NCBI GenBank assembly: GCA_938045435.1
Contig: CALIBA010000209.1
Coordinates: forward strand, 1-7,403
DNA from: an uncultured Selenomonas sp.
GTDB taxonomy: Bacteria > Bacillota > Negativicutes > Selenomonadales > Selenomonadaceae
Length of the DNA stretch: 7,403 bases
Direction: 5' to 3'
In this document: positions 1 to 5,919 of the stretch, piece after piece
Layout: every line of letters begins with the position of its first letter
Position numbering within the stretch: the stretch's first letter is position 1
Translations under genes and position numbers: made by a program
Notes under the pieces: generated by a model
Databases searched by the model: none
What the model saw: only the letters and a program-made list of their open reading frames with translations
What the model was told of the DNA's origin: nothing

Positions 1-2
1 CT

Positions 3-728
3 CTCAAGGACGGGGAAGTGCTGACCATTGTCGGCGAAAGCGGCAGCGGAAAGACCACCGTCATTCGGGCGATGCTCGGCTGCCTGCCGCATGTCGGCAG
101 GGTGACGGCCGGTGAGATCCTCTATGACGGAAAAGATATGACGAAGTGCAGCGCAGAGGACTGGCGGCATGTGAGCGGCAAGACTGCTGCGATGATCTTC
201 CAGGACAGCGGCAGTATGATGGATCCGATTCGTACCATTGGCGAACAGTTCGTCGAGTACATTCAAACCCATGATACGATGGGGGAGAAGGAGGCAGCAG
301 CGCAGGCACAGGATATGCTTGCGCGTATGCACCTCTCCAATCCCGCGAACGTGATGCGGAGTTTCCCGTTCGAGCTCTCCGGCGGTATGCGTCAGCGTGT
401 GGGTGTCGCGATGGCGATGTTCTTTAAGCCGGCGCTGCTGCTTGCCGATGAGCCGACTTCTGCACTGGATGTGACAACGCAGGCGCAGGTCGTCAACGAG
501 CTGATGGACATTTGCCAGAAGGATGGCACATCCATTGTCCTTGTGACACACAACCTCGGGGTTGCTGCCTATATGTCCGATCAGATCATGGTTATGCAAA
601 GCGGCAATGTCGTCGAGCATGGCACAGCCGAAGAGGTGATTGAGCACGCACAGGAGGAGTACACCAAGAAACTCCTGCGTGCAGTGCCGCAGATTGGAGG
701 GGAGCGTTATGACCGCATCGGAGCGTGA
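3..728 (+). CDS. ABC importer ATPase, peptide/nickel type (OppD/DppD/NikD-like), 5' partial
   Basis: This is the nucleotide-binding subunit of an ABC importer that hydrolyses ATP at the inner face of the membrane to drive uptake of a peptide, nickel or similar solute. The reading frame is open to the window edge, and the codons before the GTG at 18 read LKDGE, typical of the strand leading to Walker A, so the true start lies upstream and roughly 20-30 residues are missing. Numbering from that GTG, I see Walker A GESGSGKT (6-13), the Q-loop Gln62, signature LSGGMRQ (120-126), Walker B LLLADE (140-145), the D-loop SALD and the switch His178. The C-terminal EEYTKKLL segment resembles the HPYT motif of the oligopeptide/dipeptide ATPase family. 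The tail is short, without the cysteine-rich extension of long OppD/DppD proteins, so the size is nearer NikD. The gene overlaps the next ATPase by 20 bases. The substrate cannot be told from this fragment. Confidence 0.93.
   Translation, partial: LKDGEVLTIVGESGSGKTTVIRAMLGCLPHVGRVTAGEILYDGKDMTKCSAEDWRHVSGKTAAMIFQDSGSMMDPIRTIGEQFVEYIQTHDTMGEKEAAAQAQDMLARMHLSNPANVMRSFPFELSGGMRQRVGVAMAMFFKPALLLADEPTSALDVTTQAQVVNELMDICQKDGTSIVLVTHNLGVAAYMSDQIMVMQSGNVVEHGTAEEVIEHAQEEYTKKLLRAVPQIGGERYDRIGA
696..704 (+). promoter_or_regulatory. Ribosome binding site deciding the start of the second ATPase gene
   Basis: GGAGGGGAG sits inside the 3' end of the preceding ATPase gene, four bases before the ATG at 709. 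It supports that start over the TTG at 640 and indicates coupled translation of the two overlapping genes. Confidence 0.75.
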
Positions 729-1539
729 GATTATTCTGCGCATTGATCATATCACGAAGCGCTTTCCTTTGGAGGGCGGAAAGGTACTCACTGCATGCGA
801 TGATGTTACATTTCCCGTATATCGCGGGGAGATCCTTGGTATTGTCGGTGAGAGTGGCTGTGGAAAGAGTACGCTCGTTCGTACGCTCATGCAGCTGCAT
901 AAACCTTCGGAGGGACAGATTTTCTTTCAAGAGAAAGAGATCACCGGTCTCCATGGGGAAGCGGCACGCAATATGCGGCGCAATATCCAAATGGTATTTC
1001 AAGATCCGACAACGTCCTTCAATCCAAAGATGAAGATCAAAGATATTATCTGTGAACCGCTGCGGAATTTTGGACTGCTTACGGGTTCTGCCTATGATAA
1101 AGCGGCAGAGCTCCTGCGGCTGGTTGATCTCCCGGAGGAATTTGCCGAGCGCTATCCTGCGAATATGAGCGGCGGTCAGCGGCAGCGTGTCGGAATCGCG
1201 CGCGCACTTGCGCTTGAGCCGAAGATTCTGGTTTGCGATGAGGCAACGAGCGCACTCGATGTATCTGTGCAGGAGACGATTGTCGAGTTGCTTGTGCGTA
1301 TTCAGCGCGAGCGAAATCTCACAATCCTCTTTATCTGCCATGACCTCGCGCTCGTGTCGCGCCTTTGCACACGCGTTGTTGTCATGTACTTTGGAAAGGT
1401 TGTGGAGGAACTGGATGGAAAGGATCTCGCACACGCGCAGCATCCTTATACGCAGAAACTCCTAAAATCTGTGTTTACCCTTCTCCCGAAGGGAAAAGCA
1501 CCACGCATTGAGGTTCCTGATATGGAGATTCCCGCGTAG
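709..1539 (+). CDS. ABC importer ATPase, peptide/nickel type (OppF/DppF/NikE-like)
   Basis: This is the second ATPase of the same importer, expected to pair with the upstream one as a heterodimer under two permeases. The 276-residue protein has Walker A GESGCGKST (47-55), Q-loop Gln98, signature MSGGQRQ (153-159, Met in place of the usual Leu), Walker B ILVCDE (173-178), D-loop SALD, switch His211 and the family motif HPYT (245-248) near the C-terminus. I chose the ATG at 709 because GGAGGGGAG lies at 696-704 just before it and the protein then begins at the normal N-terminal strand. A TTG at 640 would add 23 residues that have no family counterpart and lie inside the preceding gene. The 20-base overlap with that gene implies translational coupling. 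At 276 aa it is shorter than typical DppF/OppF (above 300) and closer to NikE. A strong hairpin terminator follows 23 bases after the stop. Function as transporter ATPase is sure; substrate is unknown. Confidence 0.95.
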   Translation: MTASEREIILRIDHITKRFPLEGGKVLTACDDVTFPVYRGEILGIVGESGCGKSTLVRTLMQLHKPSEGQIFFQEKEITGLHGEAARNMRRNIQMVFQDPTTSFNPKMKIKDIICEPLRNFGLLTGSAYDKAAELLRLVDLPEEFAERYPANMSGGQRQRVGIARALALEPKILVCDEATSALDVSVQETIVELLVRIQRERNLTILFICHDLALVSRLCTRVVVMYFGKVVEELDGKDLAHAQHPYTQKLLKSVFTLLPKGKAPRIEVPDMEIPA

Positions 1540-1562
1540 CTGAGCGGGACATATGTTGAAAC

Positions 1563-1595
1563 AAAAACACCGACGAGATGTCGTCGGTGTTTTTT
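1563..1595. terminator. Bidirectional intrinsic terminator between convergent genes
   Basis: A perfect 10-bp stem (arms 1567-1576 and 1581-1590, ACACCGACGA and its complement) closes on a four-base loop GATG. It is followed by a T-run on the + strand (1590-1595) and preceded by A's (1563-1567), which become a T-run on the - strand. It can therefore end both the ABC importer transcript (stop at 1539) and the metal-binding lipoprotein transcript (stop at 1617, about 22 bases away). A-T pairing extends the stem by about four more base pairs. Confidence 0.93.
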
Positions 1596-1616
1596 GCTGT
1601 ACTGACTTATGTGGGA

Positions 1617-2540
1617 TTATTGAAGTGCTTCCTTCAGTGTTGCCATGTTTTTGCGCATGGTATCGAGGTATGCGTTCTTTGCTGTGGGGGTCGCTTCACC
1701 CGTTACCACAGGGTCGAGGGTGTATATCTTTGCACCTGTCTCGCGTGCGATCGTCTCGGCAGCGGCAGGGGAGTACTGCGGCTCCGTAAAGAGCACCTTG
1801 GAGGAGAGTGCGTTGACCTGTTCGATGGTTTCCTGCAGCTCTGTTGGCGTCGGCTCTGTGCCGGGTTCACGCTCTACGACGCCGATGATGTTTAGATGAA
1901 ACTCTTTTGCAAAATAAGGGAATGCTTCATGGAATGTGACAATGTCCTTATGTGGCACATCATCGAGTGCTGCATGCATCTCTGTTTTGAGGGCAGTGAG
2001 TTTTTCAATGTAGGAAACAGCATTCTTTTCATAGTCATCTGCGTGTGTGGGATCAGCTTCCTTAAGCTGATCGGCAATATTGCGCACCTGCTGAATCTCA
2101 TCTGTGACGCTGAGCCAGACATGTGGATTGTCCCCTTCTTCCTCATCATGAATGAGCTCGATGCCGCGTGAAGCGTCTATGAGTTTCAGCTTCTTTTGCT
2201 GTGATGTCACTTTGTCGAGGAAATCTTCCATACCTGCACCATTGATAACAAAAGCGTCGGCCTTCTCAAGAGTTTTCATATCCTCAGTCATCAGCTGATA
2301 GTCGTGCAGGCATCCCGTCTGCGGCTTTGTCATATTGTGAACTTCCACACCGTCAACGCCGTCTGTAATGTTGATTGTCGCAACATACATGGGGTAAAAT
2401 GAGGTGACGATGTAGAAGGGGGCGGGGGTGGTGGATTTTTTCTCCTGTGCTGTATTTGCTCCGCCACAGCCGACGAGGGCAATGGTGCATACAAGCAGCA
2501 GCAGAGAGAGAAGCTTTGTTGTGGTTCGCATTGGGTTCAT
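1617..2540 (-). CDS. znuA: Zinc/manganese ABC transporter substrate-binding lipoprotein (ZnuA/TroA family)
   Basis: This is a metal-binding lipoprotein that captures a divalent cation, most likely Zn2+, outside the cytoplasmic membrane and hands it to an ABC permease. The 307-residue protein starts with a basic n-region and hydrophobic stretch ending in the lipobox LVGC, with Cys25 as the lipidated residue. Family ligands are present in order: His79 in CLHDYQL, His140 in NPHVWLS, His204 in TFHEAFPYF and Asp276 in TLDPV. The three-His plus carboxylate set is typical of cluster A-I metal-binding proteins. The usual His-rich loop is replaced by a short acidic stretch (HDEEEGDN, before His140). 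AAGGAG (2544-2549) precedes two candidate starts: ATG at 2540 (3-base spacing) and ATG at 2531 (12-base spacing). Neither spacing is ideal, and the second would give 304 aa. An upstream ATG at 2600 is ruled out because it lies within the promoter -10. No permease or ATPase partner is adjacent. The family is certain; zinc versus manganese is inferred. Confidence 0.93.
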   Translation of the reverse strand: MNPMRTTTKLLSLLLLVCTIALVGCGGANTAQEKKSTTPAPFYIVTSFYPMYVATINITDGVDGVEVHNMTKPQTGCLHDYQLMTEDMKTLEKADAFVINGAGMEDFLDKVTSQQKKLKLIDASRGIELIHDEEEGDNPHVWLSVTDEIQQVRNIADQLKEADPTHADDYEKNAVSYIEKLTALKTEMHAALDDVPHKDIVTFHEAFPYFAKEFHLNIIGVVEREPGTEPTPTELQETIEQVNALSSKVLFTEPQYSPAAAETIARETGAKIYTLDPVVTGEATPTAKNAYLDTMRKNMATLKEALQ

Positions 2541-2586
2541 GGTCTCCTTAAGGTAACTGAAAATTTGAGTGATTGGGTTAAGTCTC

Positions 2587-2622
2587 ACAATTAGCATCAT
2601 AACGTAAGATGAGATGAATTGT
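2587..2622. promoter_or_regulatory. Imperfect dyad over the lipoprotein promoter, possible metal-repressor operator
   Basis: ACAATT (2587-2592) and its complement AATTGT (2617-2622) flank the region, 30 bases apart or about three helical turns. Between them, 2595-2611 is an imperfect palindrome (CATC.TA...TA.GATG). The dyad covers the -10, the spacer and part of the -35 of the lipoprotein promoter, where a Zur-, MntR- or AdcR-like repressor would block transcription. The inner and outer symmetries have slightly different centres, and I do not recognise a consensus box, so this is only a candidate. Confidence 0.3.
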
Positions 2623-2625
2623 CAA
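2596..2625 (-). promoter_or_regulatory. Sigma-A type promoter of the metal-binding lipoprotein gene
   Basis: On the - strand, TTGACA (2625-2620, perfect -35) is followed after 18 bases by TATGAT (2601-2596, five of six). Transcription should begin near 2589, giving a leader of about 50 bases before the ATG at 2540. This places the upstream in-frame ATGs at 2600 and 2597 inside the promoter and so fixes the start to 2540 or 2531. Confidence 0.8.
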
Positions 2626-2642
2626 CGGTCTCTGAAATATAC

Positions 2643-2671
2643 TTGAAAAAAACAGAAAAATCCTGCAAAAT
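2643..2671 (+). promoter_or_regulatory. Possible weak promoter for trmD
   Basis: TTGAAA (2643-2648) and CAAAAT (2666-2671) are separated by 17 bases in an A-rich stretch ahead of trmD. The -10 matches only four of six positions. Because the gene upstream is divergent, trmD must have a promoter in this interval, and this is the best-spaced candidate I can find. An alternative is an AT-rich element around 2680-2686 with no good -35. Confidence 0.35.
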
Positions 2672-2700
2672 ATGAGTGATTTATATAGGCAGGAGGATAT

Positions 2701-3441
2701 ATGAGAGTTGATCTTGTGACGCTGTTCCCGGAGATGTTTACAGGAGTGTTTGGAAGCAGCATTATTGGGCGGGCCATTGAGCACGGTATATTGGATGTTC
2801 ACTTTACGAATTTCCGTGATTATTCGACGGATAAACATCACCATGTGGATGATACTCCGTTTGGCGGCGGTGCCGGGATGGTACTGAAACCGGAGCCGCT
2901 TTACGCCGCAGTGCGCGACATTCTGACGCAGACGGATATTTCTGCACAAAAACGATGTATCATTCTATTTGATCCCGCAGGTGCAGTATTTACCCAGGAA
3001 AAGGCTAAAGATTTTGCGTCCTATGAACAGCTTATTCTTATTTGCGGGCATTATGAAGGTTTTGATGCACGTGTTTATGATCTGGCCGATTTGTTGCTCT
3101 CTGTGGGGGATTTTGTGTTGACTGGCGGAGAGATTCCTGCGATGCTTGTTGTGGATGCGACTGCCCGCATGCTCGATGGTGTTCTTGGAGATGCTGCATC
3201 TGCTCCAACCGATTCCTTTTTTGATGGGATTCTTGGCTATCCCCAGTATACGAGACCGCGTATATTTGAGGGAAAGTCCGTACCGGAGGTGTTGCTCTCT
3301 GGGAATCATGCAGAGATTGCACGCTGGCGGCGTGAGCAGTCGCTCCTTGTAACTTTGCGCAGCCGTCCGGAGCTGTTAGAACATGCAGGACTCTCAGAAT
3401 CTGATCGCGCTTTCTTGCGCACACAGAAAGATGGTGTGTAA
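2701..3441 (+). CDS. trmD: tRNA (guanine-37-N1)-methyltransferase
   Basis: TrmD transfers a methyl group from S-adenosylmethionine to N1 of guanine 37, next to the anticodon, of tRNAs reading CNN and some other codons; this prevents +1 frameshifting. The 246 aa length is standard. The SPOUT-knot signature is clear: MRVDLVTLFPEMF at the N-terminus, FGGGAGM (55-61), ICGHYEGFDARV (114-125), VGDFVLTGGEIPA (136-147) in the AdoMet knot, then DSF (171-173) and YTRP (183-186). Arg156 and Asp171, separated by 15 residues, correspond to the catalytic Arg154 and Asp169 of the E. coli enzyme. The usual DERV is DARV here. AGGAGG (2691-2696) lies four bases before the ATG. It is the first gene of the + strand block, not preceded by rpsP/rimM as in most bacteria; the neighbour upstream is a divergent metal-binding lipoprotein gene. 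Identity is certain. Confidence 0.98.
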   Translation: MRVDLVTLFPEMFTGVFGSSIIGRAIEHGILDVHFTNFRDYSTDKHHHVDDTPFGGGAGMVLKPEPLYAAVRDILTQTDISAQKRCIILFDPAGAVFTQEKAKDFASYEQLILICGHYEGFDARVYDLADLLLSVGDFVLTGGEIPAMLVVDATARMLDGVLGDAASAPTDSFFDGILGYPQYTRPRIFEGKSVPEVLLSGNHAEIARWRREQSLLVTLRSRPELLEHAGLSESDRAFLRTQKDGV

Positions 3442-3447
3442 GAATTT

Positions 3448-3476
3448 TTGCGCATATGCCGGAGAAATGATATAAT
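3448..3476 (+). promoter_or_regulatory. Extended -10 promoter for pncB and following genes
   Basis: A perfect TATAAT (3471-3476) is preceded by TGA (3468-3470), giving the TGN extended -10. A poor -35, TTGCGC (3448-3453), sits 17 bases upstream; extended -10 promoters commonly tolerate that. Transcription would start near 3483, leaving a leader of about 48 bases to the pncB ATG. The promoter begins just after the trmD stop, so trmD and pncB may be partly uncoupled. I see no recognised NAD-related operator in the leader. Confidence 0.72.
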
Positions 3477-3530
3477 GAGCGGGTATTGTTGTGGGGAATT
3501 CTTTTGTATTGAATCAGGGAGGGGAAGACT

Positions 3531-4988
3531 ATGACGCAGTTTGACAAGCGGAATTTATCCATGATGATGGATTTTTACGAGATGACAATGTCTTATGGAT
3601 ATTTTTGTCAACGCAGTGGTGATGTCCGCGTCGCTTTTGATGTGTTCTTTCGCTCTGTTCCGGATAAAGGCGGCTACGCTATTTTTGCGGGCTTGGAGCA
3701 CGTTGTTGAATTTGTAGAGAATCTTTCTTTTTCGGATGAAGATATTGATTTTTTTAGGCAACAAAAGCTGTTTTCCGAGGAGTTCCTGCATTTTTTGCGG
3801 AATTTCCGTTTCCGCGGTGATATTTATGCGATGCCAGAAGGGACGATCATCTACCCGGATGAGCCGCTCATGACCATTATTGCTCCTGTGATTGATGCGC
3901 AGCTTTTAGAGACGGCAGTTCTTTCACAAATCAACCATCAGTCGCTCATTGCAACGAAGGCTTCCCGTATTGTGCGCGCCGCTGAAGGCCGTATTGTATC
4001 AGATTTTGGTGCACGGCGTGCACATAATATGGATGCTGCCACATATGGTGCACGTGCAGCCTATATTGGCGGGGTCGATATGACGGCAACGGTGTCCGCA
4101 GGACAGCAGTTCGGGATTCCGGTATCGGGGACCATGGCACATAGTTGGGTGATGTTCTTTGAAGATGAATTCGAAGCATTCAAAAGTTATGCGGAGATTT
4201 ACCCAAAGGCCACGGTCCTTCTTGTTGATACTTATGATGTGATTCATTCAGGTGTTCCCAATGCCATTCGGACAGCGCATGAAATCCTAGAGCCAAAAGG
4301 GCATAGGCTTGCTGGAATTCGCATTGATTCGGGGGATCTTGCGTATTTGTCGAAGCGTATTCGAAAAACACTGGATGAAGAAGGTCTGACAGATTGTAAA
4401 ATCATCCTGTCGAACAGTCTGGATGAATTTACAATATCGTCGCTTTTGCTGCAAGAGGCATGCGTTGACAGCTTTGGGGTTGGCGAGCGTTTGATTACAG
4501 CCAAATCTGACCCCGTGTTTGGTGCGGTGTATAAGCTTGTCGCTGTTGAGCGGAATGGGAAGTTTCTACCGCGCATCAAGATGTCAGAAAATGTAGAAAA
4601 GCTGACGAATCCGGGGCTGAAGGATGTTTACCGCATTTATGATTCGTATGGAAAAGCGGTTGCTGATATGCTTGCCGTTCATGGTGAGCCAATTGACTTA
4701 TCGCAGCCTTTCCGCTATGTGGATCCGCGAAAACCATGGAAAAGTCGGTTTTTCGATGGATTCAAGGCAGTTCAATTACGGCGTCTCTATATAAAGAATG
4801 GGCGCCGCGCGGAGATACTGCCGCCGCTTTCTGATATTCGCTCGTATGTCCAGCAACAGTTACAGCATGAAATTTGGCAGGAAGAACAGCGCTTTGAGAA
4901 TCCGCACTGTCATTATCTGGATATGACACCGAGCTACTATGAGCTGAAAATGGGGCTTCTCGATGAGGTGCGCGAAAAAAACAGCTGA
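3531..4988 (+). CDS. pncB: Nicotinate phosphoribosyltransferase
   Basis: PncB joins nicotinate to PRPP, with ATP hydrolysis, to make nicotinate mononucleotide in the Preiss-Handler NAD salvage pathway in the cytoplasm (EC 6.3.4.21). The 485 aa length matches the Gram-positive type. Recognisable motifs are DFYEMTMSYGYF (14-25), VFFRSVPDKGGYAIFAGL (38-55), SDFGARRAHNMDAA (157-170), SGTMAHSWV (199-207), whose His204 is the residue expected to be phosphorylated by ATP, IRIDSGDLA (263-271) and FGVGERLITAKSDPVFGAVYK (315-335) forming the phosphate-binding end. AGGGAGGGG (3516-3524) precedes the ATG by six bases. It has its own extended -10 promoter, and aroE begins 14 bases after its stop, so the two are probably co-transcribed. 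Nicotinamide phosphoribosyltransferase is a related family, but the motif set and length fit PncB. Identity is very likely. Confidence 0.97.
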   Translation: MTQFDKRNLSMMMDFYEMTMSYGYFCQRSGDVRVAFDVFFRSVPDKGGYAIFAGLEHVVEFVENLSFSDEDIDFFRQQKLFSEEFLHFLRNFRFRGDIYAMPEGTIIYPDEPLMTIIAPVIDAQLLETAVLSQINHQSLIATKASRIVRAAEGRIVSDFGARRAHNMDAATYGARAAYIGGVDMTATVSAGQQFGIPVSGTMAHSWVMFFEDEFEAFKSYAEIYPKATVLLVDTYDVIHSGVPNAIRTAHEILEPKGHRLAGIRIDSGDLAYLSKRIRKTLDEEGLTDCKIILSNSLDEFTISSLLLQEACVDSFGVGERLITAKSDPVFGAVYKLVAVERNGKFLPRIKMSENVEKLTNPGLKDVYRIYDSYGKAVADMLAVHGEPIDLSQPFRYVDPRKPWKSRFFDGFKAVQLRRLYIKNGRRAEILPPLSDIRSYVQQQLQHEIWQEEQRFENPHCHYLDMTPSYYELKMGLLDEVREKNS

Positions 4989-5002
4989 TGGAGTGAGGGA
5001 AT

Positions 5003-5863
5003 ATGGTTTCGGGAAGAACAAAAGTGCTCTGTGTCATTGGTTCGCCCATTGCACATAGCCTTTCACCGCTGATACAAAATGCAGCGATTCGGGTAGCCGG
5101 TTTAGACTATGTGTACATTGCGCTTCCCGTACGTCCGCAGGCACTTCATTCGGCGGTGAGAGGATTGTGTGATGCCGGGATCTGCGGGTTCAATGTGACG
5201 ATTCCGTTTAAGACGGCAATCCTTGACCTCATGGATGTACTGGATGAGGATGCCCGTCGTATTCGCGCCGTTAATACGGTGGTGGTTGAACCGGACGGTA
5301 CACTTGTGGGGTATAATACCGATGTATGCGGTTTTTTGGCAGCACTGATAGAGCGTGGTATAGTGCTTGATGGAAAACAAGTTGTCCTGCTTGGTGCCGG
5401 AGGAGCTGCACGTGCGGCACTCTGGGGGGTTCTGAAACAGGGAGCGAAAAAAATCAGCATTGGTGTTAGAAATCCTATGAAAGGGATGCTCTTATGTGAA
5501 GACTTTGCTGCAGATGGCGATGTACAGGCATTTCATTTTTCAGAGACAGCGTTTTCTGATCGACTGCATGCAGCGGATCTTATCATTCAGACTACGCCTA
5601 TGGGAATGGCACCCCATATACAAGAGATGCCGCCAATCGACTGGTCTGTCGTGAACCCAAGAGCTGCTGTATATGATTTGATCTACACCCCTATGAAGAC
5701 GCGGTTTTTGCGTGAGGCAGAGCAGCATGGACTTTCTGTTGTCAATGGCGAGGCCATGCTCATCGCGCAAGGGGCAGAGGCTTTTTATCTATGGACAGGT
5801 GTGCGGCCTGATGTGGAGATTATGACGCGTACGCTGCGGGAGGAATTGCGACGGCGTGGGTGA
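5003..5863 (+). CDS. aroE: Shikimate dehydrogenase (NADP+)
   Basis: AroE reduces 3-dehydroshikimate to shikimate, the fourth step of the pathway to chorismate and aromatic amino acids. The 286 aa protein has the shikimate site SPIAHSLSP (14-22, Ser19 and Ser21), NVTIPFK with catalytic Lys70 (64-70), AVNTV around Asn91, YNTD with catalytic Asp107 (104-107), the nucleotide-binding loop GAGGAA (131-136), TTPMGM (197-202) and Gln256. The NADP-phosphate motif, usually NRTxxR/K, reads VRNPMK (155-160): it keeps Arg156 and Lys160 but not the Asn and Thr. NADP use is therefore likely but less certain, and a quinate/shikimate (YdiB-like) activity cannot be fully excluded. A GAGG element at 4995-4998 precedes the ATG. 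The gene lies 14 bases after pncB. Its stop is followed by tgt, whose promoter and leader overlap its 3' edge. Confidence 0.96.
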   Translation: MVSGRTKVLCVIGSPIAHSLSPLIQNAAIRVAGLDYVYIALPVRPQALHSAVRGLCDAGICGFNVTIPFKTAILDLMDVLDEDARRIRAVNTVVVEPDGTLVGYNTDVCGFLAALIERGIVLDGKQVVLLGAGGAARAALWGVLKQGAKKISIGVRNPMKGMLLCEDFAADGDVQAFHFSETAFSDRLHAADLIIQTTPMGMAPHIQEMPPIDWSVVNPRAAVYDLIYTPMKTRFLREAEQHGLSVVNGEAMLIAQGAEAFYLWTGVRPDVEIMTRTLREELRRRG

Positions 5864-5874
5864 GTCTTTGCATT

Positions 5875-5903
5875 TTGAAAATCTTTTGCTTTTATGATAT
5901 GAT
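5875..5903 (+). promoter_or_regulatory. Predicted promoter just after aroE, driving tgt-yajC
   Basis: TTGAAA (5875-5880) and TATGAT (5898-5903) are spaced by 17 bases, each five of six to consensus, and TG at 5895-5896 adds an extended -10. It lies just after the aroE stop. Transcription should start near 5910, immediately beyond the GGAG element (5906-5909) that would serve the tgt start, so transcripts from here would be nearly leaderless. Confidence 0.62.
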
Positions 5904-5905
5904 AC

Positions 5906-5909
5906 GGAG
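5906..5909 (+). promoter_or_regulatory. Ribosome binding site supporting the TTG start of tgt
   Basis: GGAG lies 10 bases before the TTG at 5920. The TTG is the first residue of the family-typical MAAVTYEL, whereas earlier in-frame starts (GTG 5860, ATG 5899) encode a non-conserved extension. It would be present on transcripts read through from upstream but not on those from the promoter at 5875-5903. Confidence 0.5.
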
Positions 5910-5919
5910 TGGTGTTTTA

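Noticed and set aside
592..1443. Long antisense open frame (283 codons) opposite the second ATPase gene
   Set aside because: The + strand frame encodes an unmistakable ABC ATPase with every motif. The antisense product shows no domain, has no ribosome binding site, and is rich in Arg, His and Cys as expected from a shadow frame.
2541..2600. Extended start of the metal-binding lipoprotein at 2600
   Set aside because: It lies within the predicted -10 and would place 20 non-signal-like residues before the lipoprotein signal peptide.
3419..3449. Hairpin CACAC/GTGTG at the trmD stop followed by TTTTT
   Set aside because: The stem is only five base pairs with a nine-base loop and a gap before the T-run, so I do not call it a terminator.
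3477..3530. Possible riboswitch or NAD-responsive operator in the pncB leader
   Set aside because: The leader is only about 48 bases and shows no strong hairpin, palindrome or recognised motif, only a short repeated GTATTG.
3038..3562. Antisense open frame (174 codons) opposite trmD
   Set aside because: It lies opposite conserved trmD sequence and the pncB promoter and start, has no ribosome binding site, and is His/Gln-rich with no recognisable family.
5860..5919. Extended tgt N-terminus from GTG 5860 or ATG 5899
   Set aside because: The extra residues have no family counterpart, overlap the aroE stop and the promoter, and have no good ribosome binding site. TTG 5920 yields the typical N-terminus.
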